DNA from: an uncultured Cytophagales bacterium
GTDB taxonomy: Bacteria > Bacteroidota > Bacteroidia > Cytophagales > Cyclobacteriaceae
Direction of reading: 5' to 3'
NCBI GenBank assembly: GCA_913057175.1
Contig: CAJXNP010000012.1
Coordinates: forward strand, 206,637 to 270,636
Length of the DNA stretch: 64,000 nucleotides
Shown: positions 26,072 to 34,732 of the stretch, piece after piece
How positions within the stretch are numbered: the first letter of the stretch is position 1
Layout of the letters: each line of letters starts with the position of its first letter
Program-made: the position numbers and the translations under genes
The notes under the pieces: generated by a model
The model's database searches: none
What the model saw: only the letters and a program-made list of their open reading frames with translations
What the model was told of the DNA's origin: nothing

Positions 26072-27361
26072 TTAAATAACCTCTTGTGCTTTTTTTATGG
26101 AAATTTCATTTAATTGATTGACCCAATAATCCCTAACCTTTTTATAATTCGCCATTTCTTCCTCTTTGATCGGGTTTGCTGATGGTGGATCAATTTTAAG
26201 TGGATCAACAGCGCTACCATTTTTGTAGAATCGAAAATCGAGGTGTGGGCCGGTAGAAAGTCCGGTGCTTCCAACATAACCGATAACCTGCCCCTGCTTA
26301 ACGCGAACTCCTCCTCTGATATCCGGACCGTATTTCCACAGATGAAGATAGGCCGTTTCGTAATTGCTGTTGTGCTTAATCTTAACCATGTTTCCGGCTC
26401 CTCCACTGTATTTTGCTTTCGTTACCACGCCATCTCCAACAGCAACCACTGGTGTCCCTCTTGGAGCAGCATAATCAACCCCATGATGAGGCCTCCTGAT
26501 CTTTAATACAGGGTGTAGCCTGCTATTTGAAAATCCTGATGATATACGGCTATATTTCAATGGAGCTTTTAAAAATGTTTTTCTCAAACTCTTTCCTTCT
26601 TCGTCAAAGAATTCAAGCCCCTCTCCCTGATCGTAAGGAACAGCAAAAAACTCTTCCCCCATGTGGTAAAACCACGCAGCCTTGATCGGACCAATGCCTG
26701 CAGGTTGCCCCTTTACTTCGTATTCTTCATAAAACACCTTGAATTGATCTCCCTTTTGCAATCCAAAAAAGTCAATTTCCCAGGCATATACATCAGAAAG
26801 ATTGTTTACTAATAGAGGGGATGCTTCATGATCAACAACCGTTTGATACAATGAATATTCAATTGTACCAGTTAATGTCTGGAACAGGGTATCAACTCTA
26901 TTCTTACCCGGATTGGCTATAACTGAATCACCAAGCTTTACCATCACGTAGTCAATCGGATTAGGCTGGTAAATAAAGTACCGGGCTGTTTTCATGGAAT
27001 CTTTATCATGAATGATGGTAAAAGGCTTTCTTGACTGAATTTTTCTCACATCAAATATCTCCCTTGGCAGATTGCCAATTTTGTTTATGACTTGGGCACC
27101 AACATTGAATTTTGATAGAATATTTGCCAGGTTCTCGTTTCGCTGAACGACTCCCTCATATACCTCCAGCGAATCCACATTAATGCCATATAAAATTTTT
27201 GGCGGCGGAAGTTGCAGACCGGTCGAATCCACACTTAAGGTATCGGCTAGTTCAACCTTGTTTAAGTTATGGGCCTGGTATTGTTTAACATTCTTAAAAA
27301 TAAAATACCCTGCTATTAAACCGAAGATAACTACTCCGGCTATAATCAAGCTTTTTTTCAT
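26072..27361 (-). CDS. M23-family (LytM) peptidase-like protein
   Basis: 429 residues with an N-terminal membrane anchor or signal (SLIIAGVVIFGLIAGYFIF). A region of about 230 residues precedes a C-terminal LytM domain (about 290-400). Zinc ligands HHGVDYA are present, and the AYLHLW His is present. The second motif reads TGPHLDFRFY: His373 is kept, but Asp375 replaces the second His of the usual HxH, normally a zinc ligand. Asp can bind zinc, so activity is possible, but a regulatory (non-catalytic) role as in EnvC/NlpD must be considered. It would act on peptidoglycan cross-links in the periplasm. Divergent from recR. Confidence 0.83.
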   Translation of the reverse strand: MKKSLIIAGVVIFGLIAGYFIFKNVKQYQAHNLNKVELADTLSVDSTGLQLPPPKILYGINVDSLEVYEGVVQRNENLANILSKFNVGAQVINKIGNLPREIFDVRKIQSRKPFTIIHDKDSMKTARYFIYQPNPIDYVMVKLGDSVIANPGKNRVDTLFQTLTGTIEYSLYQTVVDHEASPLLVNNLSDVYAWEIDFFGLQKGDQFKVFYEEYEVKGQPAGIGPIKAAWFYHMGEEFFAVPYDQGEGLEFFDEEGKSLRKTFLKAPLKYSRISSGFSNSRLHPVLKIRRPHHGVDYAAPRGTPVVAVGDGVVTKAKYSGGAGNMVKIKHNSNYETAYLHLWKYGPDIRGGVRVKQGQVIGYVGSTGLSTGPHLDFRFYKNGSAVDPLKIDPPSANPIKEEEMANYKKVRDYWVNQLNEISIKKAQEVI

Positions 27362-27565
27362 TGAATTACGTATTTAACTATTGCATAACACAAAATCAGA
27401 AGCACATGATAAATCATCCTGCTGAAGAAAATTCACGTTTGCTGCATGATTTCAAAGACTAACGAATAATAATTGCTGATAAATGCCTCAAAAATAAATT
27501 TTATTGATGCAAAAAACAGTATTTTTACCGAATTGTAAAAGTCTAATAGAGAAATTGTACGATTG

Positions 27566-28177
27566 ATGGAGTATCCTTCGAAACTGATTGAGGAAGCAGT
27601 AAACGAGATTTCGAAATTACCGGGTATTGGGAAGAAAACAGCTCTCAGGTTGGCTCTTTACTTATTAAAGCAGGAAGCTGACGAAACCAAAGGACTTGCC
27701 GAGTCTCTTGTCAATTTACGGGAGAAAACCAGGTACTGCAGGATATGCCATATTATTTCAGATTCAGAAGATTGTACATGCGCCTCCATGCATAGAGACC
27801 CTGCCATTATTTGCGTTGTTGAGGATACCCCGGATGTAATGGCCATCCAGAACACAGCCCAATACAATGGATATTTTCACGTTTTGGGAGGGGTTATTTC
27901 CCCACTTGAGGGCATCGGACCAAATGAAATAAATATTGAGAGTTTGTTAAAAAGAGTTAATAATCCGGATTCTCAGGTAAATGAAGTTATATTAGCCCTC
28001 AGTCCTACCATGGAGGGTGACACGACGGCATTTTACATTGCTAAAAAGCTTAAAGATTCAGGAATTAAAATTACTACCATCGCACGTGGCATACCAATTG
28101 GAGGGGAATTGGAATATGCCGATGAAATAACATTGGGAAGGAGTATCGTACAAAGAATGATTTATGATGGTAAATAG
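27566..28177 (+). CDS. recR: Recombination protein RecR
   Basis: 203 residues, full length. Helix-hairpin-helix (ISKLPGIGKKTALRLALYLL), a four-Cys zinc finger (YCRICHII ... DCTCA), and a Toprim domain (CVVEDTPDVMAIQNT; ALSPTMEGDTTAFYIA). RecR with RecO loads RecA at gaps during repair. Start: a TTG lies one codon upstream at 27563, but ATG 27566 gives the usual N-terminus. The following gene starts 10 bases after the stop. Confidence 0.96.
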   Translation: MEYPSKLIEEAVNEISKLPGIGKKTALRLALYLLKQEADETKGLAESLVNLREKTRYCRICHIISDSEDCTCASMHRDPAIICVVEDTPDVMAIQNTAQYNGYFHVLGGVISPLEGIGPNEINIESLLKRVNNPDSQVNEVILALSPTMEGDTTAFYIAKKLKDSGIKITTIARGIPIGGELEYADEITLGRSIVQRMIYDGK

Positions 28178-28187
28178 TAATGTTAAT

Positions 28188-28808
28188 ATGAGGAAGTATC
28201 TTTTTTTGGGGGGCATTCTATTTTTTTGCCAGATTGCACTGGCACAGGATGCGGACTTTCAACGACAGCAAACTGCTAAACAAATTGATGATGCTGTGAA
28301 AATTATGTATTCAGGTGACTATGAAAAAGCTGACAGGGCCTTCAGGTCTATTCTCGATCAAGCTACTACGCTACCTCCGGAAATTTGTTATTATTTTGGA
28401 GTCAATTCCTTTCGCTTGAATAAGTACAAACAAAGCATAAACTGGCTCAACAAATACCTTGAACTAATCGGAACGAATGGCGAGCATTCGGAAAGCTGCG
28501 AAGAATATCTTGCTTTGGCTGAAGATGCTTACTTAGAAAAGCACGGCAAGGCATCTCTCAACCTGGAAACTTCCACGGAAGAAGATGATATGGCAATACT
28601 TCCCTCCAATTATGACATTAACAGTGTAATCGATTGCAACAAATACGGAAAAATAATTTGCCCGGTTTGCCAGGGAAAGGGAGTTATCATCAAAGAGGGG
28701 CTGTTCGGAAAAGAATACAATACCTGCCCCTATGGCGATGACTATGGCTACATGTCTTGTGAAGATTACAACTTACTGATGCAGGGAAAACTTAATCCCA
28801 ATAAATAA
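28188..28808 (+). CDS. Exported TPR-like protein with C-terminal cysteine cluster
   Basis: 206 residues from ATG 28188, with signal peptide RKYLFLGGILFFCQIALAQ. The middle (about 35-125) looks like TPR helices (KIMYSGDYEKADRAFRSILD; YYFGVNSFRLNKYKQSINWL). The C-terminus has CPVCQGKG plus three more cysteines (CNKYGKIICPVC, NTCPYGDDYGYMSCEDY). CPVCQGKG resembles half of a DnaJ-type zinc finger, unusual in an exported protein. Function unknown. Probably cotranscribed with recR. Confidence 0.68.
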   Translation: MRKYLFLGGILFFCQIALAQDADFQRQQTAKQIDDAVKIMYSGDYEKADRAFRSILDQATTLPPEICYYFGVNSFRLNKYKQSINWLNKYLELIGTNGEHSESCEEYLALAEDAYLEKHGKASLNLETSTEEDDMAILPSNYDINSVIDCNKYGKIICPVCQGKGVIIKEGLFGKEYNTCPYGDDYGYMSCEDYNLLMQGKLNPNK

Positions 28809-29011
28809 ATCAGGTTTCCATTTTCAGAGATTTGCATATTGTAGATCGATTAAGGGTATTTATGTATTCTATTCAAAAGAGCTTAATAGATATAATAATT
28901 TTTAATCGAATTACCCAAGAAACCTCAATAAGCAGTTAGGATTTTTGTTAGATTATCCTGTTTCATTTAAGTTAAAAATTGGTATTTTGGAATATCATCA
29001 CTTTCAACAAA

Positions 29012-30340
29012 ATGAAAAAAATATTCACAATCAGTCTCATTGCACTTTCTGTTATCCATTCCGCTATAAGTCAGGAAAGCTATCAACCAAGTCAGGGAAA
29101 CCTTGAAGCCCGTGAATGGTTCCAGGATGCCAAATTCGGTTTATTTGTTCATTGGGGAGTTTATTGTCAAATGGCCGGTGGAGGCGATATGGGGATAGCG
29201 GAATGGATTATGAATAGCAAGGAAATTCCTATAGTTGCTTATGAAAATCTTACCAATTATTTCAATCCTATTGAATTTGACCCAAATGAATGGGTGACAA
29301 TGGTGAAAGAAGCCGGAATGAAATATATTACGATCACCAGTAAACATCATGATGGTTTCGCCATGTTTGATTCGGAAACAAGCGATTATGATGTGGTTGA
29401 ACGTACCCCATATGGTAAGGATATCCTAAAAATACTAAAAGAAGAGTGCGACCGGCAGGGCATCAAGCTATTCTTCTATTATTCTCAATTAGATTGGCAT
29501 CACCCGGACTATTATCCGCGAGGACATACCGGACAAGGTTACACTGGCCGGCCAGAAGAGGGAAATTGGGATGGGTACATTAACTATATGAATACCCATC
29601 TGACCGAATTACTAACCAATTATGGGCCAATCGGTGGGATCTGGTTTGATGGAATGTGGGATAAACCCAATGAAAACTGGCATTTGGAAGAGACTTATTC
29701 ATTAATTCACAAGTTGCAACCAACAGCGCTAATAGGTAGCAATCACCACAAAGCCCCCTATGATGGAGAGGATTTTCAAATGTTTGAAAGAGATTTGCCC
29801 GGACACAATACCATGGGCTTTAACCAGACAGGCTCCATCTCTAATCTGCCCTTAGAAATGTGCGAAACGATGAACGGATCCTGGGGATATAATATCAAAG
29901 ACCGTAGGTTTAAATCGAGCAAAACGCTCATTCATACACTCGTCAAAGCGGCAGGGTATAATGCTAATTTTTTACTAAACACCGGCCCTCTTCCCAACGG
30001 AAAAATTCAGAAGGAGAATGTTGACACATTAAAAATAATTGGCCAATGGATGGATAAATATGGTGAAACCATTTACGAGACCAGGGGCGGCCCGATCCCT
30101 CCCAAACCCTGGGGTGTGACAACCATAAATAAAGCCGGAGATAAGATTTATGTGCATGTTCTGGACTTGGATGATCAATCACTATTTATCGAATTGAAAG
30201 ATAAAATAAATGAAGTAAGATTTTTTGACGATAAAAGCAAAGCTAAATTTGTCAGGACGGATTTGGGCTATGTCATCCAAATTCCACAATCGAAAAGAGT
30301 GGAAGTTGATACCATTCTGGAAATAGAATTAAGAAAATAA
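29012..30340 (+). CDS. Alpha-L-fucosidase, GH29 family
   Basis: 442 residues from ATG 29012, which starts a clean signal peptide (KKIFTISLIALSVIHSAISQ). GH29 landmarks: WFQDAKFGLFVHWGVYCQMA near the mature N-terminus, YITITSKHHDGFAMFDS, and GGIWFDGMWDKP containing the predicted nucleophile Asp213. GH29 enzymes hydrolyse alpha-fucosides with retention. The enzyme is short, with no added carbohydrate-binding module. No sulfatase or SusCD pair is nearby, so it is not in an obvious polysaccharide locus. About 200 bases upstream are non-coding. Confidence 0.92.
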   Translation: MKKIFTISLIALSVIHSAISQESYQPSQGNLEAREWFQDAKFGLFVHWGVYCQMAGGGDMGIAEWIMNSKEIPIVAYENLTNYFNPIEFDPNEWVTMVKEAGMKYITITSKHHDGFAMFDSETSDYDVVERTPYGKDILKILKEECDRQGIKLFFYYSQLDWHHPDYYPRGHTGQGYTGRPEEGNWDGYINYMNTHLTELLTNYGPIGGIWFDGMWDKPNENWHLEETYSLIHKLQPTALIGSNHHKAPYDGEDFQMFERDLPGHNTMGFNQTGSISNLPLEMCETMNGSWGYNIKDRRFKSSKTLIHTLVKAAGYNANFLLNTGPLPNGKIQKENVDTLKIIGQWMDKYGETIYETRGGPIPPKPWGVTTINKAGDKIYVHVLDLDDQSLFIELKDKINEVRFFDDKSKAKFVRTDLGYVIQIPQSKRVEVDTILEIELRK

Positions 30341-30428
30341 AGGAATAAAAATTTCCCATTCGTGAAGATAGTTTTTGGAAAATGTTGAGAAATATTTTAA
30401 ATCGATGCATTAACTAAAAAATTAGCAA

Positions 30429-30884
30429 ATGATTATTCGAATATTTACCATCCTATCTGCAGCATTAATATTCTCTTGTGGAGGCAAAAAGGAATCTACG
30501 GAAACTTACGCTCCACCTGCAAAAAGTGAAACTCAGGCTGAGGCAGAAGTGGAACATCCGGGAAAATCCCTATTTCAACAACATTGCGGAGCTTGTCATC
30601 AGTTGGATGGAAGTGGAGTTCCGGGCATGTACCCTCCCTTACAGGAATCGGAATATGTCAATGGTGATGTAAACTGGTTAGTCTCTTCATTAGTGAATGG
30701 ACTGGAAGGACCAATTACTGTAAAAGGTGTTGAGTATGACAACCTAATGCCTGCAATGGATTATTTGACAAGTGAAGAAATCGCCCATATTTTAAGTTAC
30801 GTGCGACAAAGTTTTGGTAATAAAGCCAGTGAAGTGACTGCCGAAGAGGTACAAAAAATCAGGGACGAAGCAAAAGGAAGCTAA
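30429..30884 (+). CDS. Monoheme cytochrome c lipoprotein
   Basis: 151 residues. The signal ends at a lipobox (LSAALIFSC, Cys17), a low-complexity linker follows, then one class I cytochrome c domain with CGACH (Cys53, Cys56, His57) and a Met-containing NLMPAMDYL that can supply the axial ligand. It should carry electrons at a periplasmic membrane surface. Monocistronic: the fucosidase ends 88 bases upstream and a hairpin follows directly. Confidence 0.87.
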   Translation: MIIRIFTILSAALIFSCGGKKESTETYAPPAKSETQAEAEVEHPGKSLFQQHCGACHQLDGSGVPGMYPPLQESEYVNGDVNWLVSSLVNGLEGPITVKGVEYDNLMPAMDYLTSEEIAHILSYVRQSFGNKASEVTAEEVQKIRDEAKGS

Positions 30885-30894
30885 TAAAATTAAG

Positions 30895-30917
30895 GCATGG
30901 CGTTTAAATCGCCATGC
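30895..30917. terminator. Bidirectional hairpin terminator
   Basis: GCATGGCG (30895-30902) and CGCCATGC (30910-30917) are perfect arms around TTTAAAT, located between the convergent cytochrome c gene and the small membrane-protein gene. Flanks are A/T-rich but there is no long T-run. Confidence 0.68.
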
Positions 30918-30926
30918 TCTATAAAT

Positions 30927-31058
30927 TTAGATAATAATACCCATCGTAATAATTGCTATAATAATAACCCACAGCAATCCGTAACTTTTTTTCTTTGACT
31001 TTCCGAATAACCAGCTGTTGATACCGTTTTGTGCTAATTTTTCATAAGTAGTTTTCAT
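30927..31058 (-). CDS. Small single-pass membrane protein, 43 residues
   Basis: ATG at 31058, stop at 30927. The soluble, basic N-terminus (MKTTYEKLAQNGINSWLFGK, then SKKKS) is followed by one C-terminal membrane segment (YGLLWVIIIAIITMGIIII). A purine-rich AGGAG, a strong Shine-Dalgarno match, sits about six bases before the ATG, which stands out because most genes here lack one. A shared terminator hairpin follows the stop. No family recognised. The positive charges before the segment predict the N-terminus inside. The codons, the ribosome site and the tidy ending make a real gene likely. Confidence 0.68.
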   Translation of the reverse strand: MKTTYEKLAQNGINSWLFGKSKKKSYGLLWVIIIAIITMGIII

Positions 31059-31392
31059 AATCTTCTCCTTTCTCTAAGAGTTACGTTAATATTAAAAAGC
31101 TAATTTAATATAATATTTTGAATTTCGCAAACAATCATTGGTATTAGTATGATTAATTCAATGATTGATAATTTTTGAAACAAAAAACATAATAAGCAAT
31201 ATTCGAATGTTACGCGAATGTTACGAAACGTTAATTTACACGTAAACGTCAATTTTTAGGTTTTCATTGTGCCAAATATTTTACCTTGTAAGAATTACTG
31301 GTTTAAACACCAAATTGTAACCCATTTTTTATAGATTTTTAACCCTCATTATTTTTTCAATCAACCTCAAAACGATAAACAGTTAACGCTTT
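31059..31392. other. 334-base AT-rich intergenic region between divergent genes
   Basis: No gene of any size is convincing here. The region separates the small membrane-protein gene (minus) from the DUF1800 gene (plus) and must contain both promoters. The only clear structure is the tandem 11-base repeat at 31204-31225; clear TAnnTTTG elements were not found. Confidence 0.6.
31204..31225. repeat. Two head-to-tail copies of an 11-base repeat
   Basis: CGAATGTTACG occurs twice with no gap (31204-31214 and 31215-31225). Eleven bases is about one helical turn, so both copies face the same side of the DNA. Related ACGTTAA/ACGTAAACGT sequence follows. A direct-repeat operator is plausible. Confidence 0.6.
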
Positions 31393-33012
31393 ATGGCAAG
31401 TATAAACCCTATAAGTGGCGCAGCCTTGGGTAGAAAAAGAGCCGCTCATTTACTTAGAAGAGCGACCTTTGGACCGACCAAACAAGACATTGATACTTTT
31501 GCGACCTATTCTATAGACCAGGCATTAAATGTACTTTTTGCCCAAAAAACTCCACCAGCTCCGCCGGTTGATCCAGCAACTAGTCAGGATTGGGTTTCGC
31601 CGCGACCTAACGACAGCAATAGTGAGGAAGGTGATCTTAAGGAATATGTTAAAGCCTGGTGGGGTGATCTGATGTTGAATGATGGAACGTCCATCACTGA
31701 AAAAATGGTATGGTTTTACCATACGCTCCTAACAACAATCATTTCCCGTGTGCCGGAAAGCACCGCTGTCTATTATCAATTGGCCTTGTTCAGATATTAT
31801 GCATTGGGAAATTATAAGTCTATTTGCAAAAAAATATGCTATGACAATGCCATGCTTTATAACCTGGATGGAAGGTTAAATGTGAAAGGAAGCGTGCAGG
31901 AAAACTTCGCAAGAGAGTTCCTGGAGCTTTATACCATCGGCAAAGGTCCGCAAATAGGCCCGACAGATTATACCAACTATACAGAACAGGACGTAAAGGA
32001 AGGAGCAAGACTACTATCAGGATGGGACGTTGACACATCTTTCTCAAACATCGATGTCGAAACAGGGGTAGCTTTAGGAGTATTGAAAGGAGATGGCCTG
32101 ACTGCTTCACAACATGATGATGATCCTAAAACCTTCAGTGAGAAGTTTCAAAATATGACCATCACTCCTGCAAGTAACTCCATGGATGATGTAATGACTG
32201 AGCTGGATGAATATGTGGAAATGATTTTCGCTCAGGAAGAGACAGCAAAATACATATGCCGGAGGTTGTACAGATATTTTGTTTATTATGATATCCCCGA
32301 GGAGGTGGAAAATGATATCATAGGTCCGCTTGCAACAACATTCCGAAATAATGACTATGAATTTGCCCCGGTTTTGGATCAGTTGTTCAGAAGTCAGCAT
32401 TTTTATGACGAAGACAACGGTGTTACTACAGATGATAACGTTGGAGCAATAATAAAATCTCCTCTGGATCTTACGATAGGAGCAATGAGGTTTTTCAGCG
32501 TGCAAATGCCTGATAAAGCCTCCAATTTAACCAGGCATTATGAATCATGGAGCCGAATCCTCAACCCATATGGTATGTTGGCTGGCCAGGGATTGGATTT
32601 TTACGAACCTTTTGATGTGGTGGGATATGATGCATATCACCAGGTTCCCGGTTTTTACAGAAACTGGATCACACCAAACAACCTCATGTCCAGATATCAA
32701 TTAGGTGGTGAACTAATAAACGGTGTCAGGGATGAAATGGGCGAAGTTCTGTTTCAAATTATCCTTGGGACATATGTAACCAATGAAGGCATCGATACAG
32801 ATAGTGACATTGCTATTCTGGATCATTTCATTGAAAACATGTTACCTGAAGCAATCACAGCAGAAAGACGTGATTACTTTCATTCAGTTTTATTGCAAGA
32901 TCAACAAAGCTGGGCTAATGTGTTGAGCAATAATTCATTTGATATCATTATCACGCACATTCAATACCTGGTGGCTGCTTTGATCAATTCCCCCGAATAC
33001 CAACTAATGTAA
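31393..33012 (+). CDS. DUF1800 family protein
   Basis: 539 residues. The typical N-terminus (AAHLLRRATFGPTKQDID) and internal MVWFYHTLLTT, NFAREFLELYTIG, and QWGD-like blocks identify DUF1800. There is no obvious signal peptide, yet its constant partner, DUF1501, is exported; such pairs are widespread in Bacteroidetes and Planctomycetes, and their biochemical role is unknown. The DUF1501 gene begins 22 bases downstream, so they form an operon. Confidence 0.9.
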   Translation: MASINPISGAALGRKRAAHLLRRATFGPTKQDIDTFATYSIDQALNVLFAQKTPPAPPVDPATSQDWVSPRPNDSNSEEGDLKEYVKAWWGDLMLNDGTSITEKMVWFYHTLLTTIISRVPESTAVYYQLALFRYYALGNYKSICKKICYDNAMLYNLDGRLNVKGSVQENFAREFLELYTIGKGPQIGPTDYTNYTEQDVKEGARLLSGWDVDTSFSNIDVETGVALGVLKGDGLTASQHDDDPKTFSEKFQNMTITPASNSMDDVMTELDEYVEMIFAQEETAKYICRRLYRYFVYYDIPEEVENDIIGPLATTFRNNDYEFAPVLDQLFRSQHFYDEDNGVTTDDNVGAIIKSPLDLTIGAMRFFSVQMPDKASNLTRHYESWSRILNPYGMLAGQGLDFYEPFDVVGYDAYHQVPGFYRNWITPNNLMSRYQLGGELINGVRDEMGEVLFQIILGTYVTNEGIDTDSDIAILDHFIENMLPEAITAERRDYFHSVLLQDQQSWANVLSNNSFDIIITHIQYLVAALINSPEYQLM

Positions 33013-33034
33013 TTTGACCTCAATTCCTTAAACA

Positions 33035-34678
33035 ATGAAAAGAAGAAATTTTTTAAAAAGATTACCGCTAATGGCCTCAGCGCCGATCATGCTGAACTCC
33101 ATTCCCATTAGTGTGATGGCAAAAGGCAGTCATCTGGCCAGGCTGGCATCCACAAGCGCTAATGACAAGGTATTGATCCTGATACAAATGCATGGTGGGA
33201 ACGATGGCTTGAATACCATCATTCCAGTCGACCAATATGCAGAATATTATAATCTCAGACCCAATATCGCCATTCCAGACAATGGCCCCAGAAAATACAT
33301 TCACCTTGACAGCTCACTTCCAATAGAAAATCAGGTTGGGATTCATCCTGACATGGAATCCATCAAGGAATTGTATGACCGGGCAAGGGTCAGCATTGTA
33401 CAAGGTATTTCATATGAGAATGCAAATGGGTCGCACTTCCGAAGCCGTGATGTGATGTTCATGGGAGGCAGTTTTGATGACTATTTTGACTCCGGGTGGA
33501 TGGGCAGATACCTGGATCATGAATTTCCCGGATATCCGGAAGCATATCCAAGTCCATCTATGCCCGATCCATTGGCTATTGAGTTTGGATCCAATATTTC
33601 CCTTGCATTTCATCGACCTATCGGAATCCCAACTGCCGTCTCCATTCCGGCCAATGAAAATTTCTTTGACCTGGAACAAAGTATCAGTGGCCTTCCGCCG
33701 GACAGTATCGACGACACACACTATGGTGATGAGTTGAGGTACATTCTGGATATGGAAGAAAAGACCTTCCAATATGGAGATCGTTTGCGATCCGTCTATC
33801 AGGCAGGAGGCAATGCATCAGTAGAATATCCGACAACTTATCCATTCAATGCGCCTCCAGGTCGTCAAACAAGCAGTTTCTATCAACAGTTAAAAATAAT
33901 CGCTCAGCTTCTGGCGGGAGGTTGTAAAACGAAAATATTTCTCACCAAAATCGGTGGCTTTGACACACACGCAGATCAGGTAACACAATTTGATTCCACC
34001 ATGGGGAATCATGCTGCGTTGCTTTACTTCATTTCCACAGCTGTACAGGCATTTCAAAAAGACCTTCAGGCAAGAGGGTTAGAAGAACAGGTTTTGACCA
34101 TGACTTTAACGGAATTTGGTCGGCGGGCGGCTTCAAACGGAAGCTTCGGAACCGACCATGGTAATGCCGCACCTATGCTCATATTCGGTAAAAATGTCAA
34201 CCCGGGCGTAATTGGTAGCGCTCCGGATCTAACTAACTTAAACTACGGTAATCTCACCATGCAATATGATTATAGACAAGTATACGCTTCAGTCGTAAAA
34301 GACTGGTTTGAAGCCGATGATTCAGCAATCCAGGCTTCAAGATTTGGAGATTGGATCGATAATCGCTTACCGATTATCGGCAACGGTATCACAGCTACGA
34401 AAGAATCATTTATCAAAGACAGGTTCCACCTGAAGAATTGTTACCCGAATCCGGTGAAGGATTTTACCACCATCAGCTTCATGATCAACAGAGAATCAGA
34501 TGTCTTGCTCAGGATCATTGATATTAAAGGAAGAGAAGTGAAAAGGATCGATGCAGTGGTAAAGCATGCCGGTGAACAAAGTATCCGTGTTGATTTGACC
34601 GGTCTGAAACCCGGAACGTATATTTACGAGATCAATTCCGGGACTTTTAAAGAAAGTAAAAAGCTAATTAAATTGTAA
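33035..34678 (+). CDS. DUF1501 family protein with Tat-like signal and T9SS sorting domain
   Basis: 547 residues. The N-terminus KRRNFLKRLPLMASAPIML carries a twin-arginine-like motif before a hydrophobic stretch. The body (about 45-455) has DUF1501 blocks: LILIQMHGGNDGLNTIIPVD, FGRRAASNGSFGTDHGNAAP. The last about 80 residues, CYPNPVKDFTTISFMINRES to SKKLIKL, are a type A T9SS C-terminal signal, so the protein is expected to cross the outer membrane through the T9SS, whose PorU/PorV are encoded at 57-62 kb. DUF1501 proteins resemble the sulfatase/alkaline phosphatase fold; activity is unproven. Operon with the DUF1800 gene. Confidence 0.9.
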   Translation: MKRRNFLKRLPLMASAPIMLNSIPISVMAKGSHLARLASTSANDKVLILIQMHGGNDGLNTIIPVDQYAEYYNLRPNIAIPDNGPRKYIHLDSSLPIENQVGIHPDMESIKELYDRARVSIVQGISYENANGSHFRSRDVMFMGGSFDDYFDSGWMGRYLDHEFPGYPEAYPSPSMPDPLAIEFGSNISLAFHRPIGIPTAVSIPANENFFDLEQSISGLPPDSIDDTHYGDELRYILDMEEKTFQYGDRLRSVYQAGGNASVEYPTTYPFNAPPGRQTSSFYQQLKIIAQLLAGGCKTKIFLTKIGGFDTHADQVTQFDSTMGNHAALLYFISTAVQAFQKDLQARGLEEQVLTMTLTEFGRRAASNGSFGTDHGNAAPMLIFGKNVNPGVIGSAPDLTNLNYGNLTMQYDYRQVYASVVKDWFEADDSAIQASRFGDWIDNRLPIIGNGITATKESFIKDRFHLKNCYPNPVKDFTTISFMINRESDVLLRIIDIKGREVKRIDAVVKHAGEQSIRVDLTGLKPGTYIYEINSGTFKESKKLIKL

Positions 34679-34682
34679 AATG

Positions 34683-34724
34683 CGCAAAGCCTCGCAAAAT
34701 TCCTGAATCTTGCGAGGCTTTGCG
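34683..34724. terminator. Strong bidirectional hairpin terminator
   Basis: Perfect 15-base arms, CGCAAAGCCTCGCAA (34683-34697) and TTGCGAGGCTTTGCG (34710-34724), around 12 bases, between the convergent DUF1501 and M3 peptidase genes. Confidence 0.85.
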
Positions 34725-34732
34725 AAAAATAA

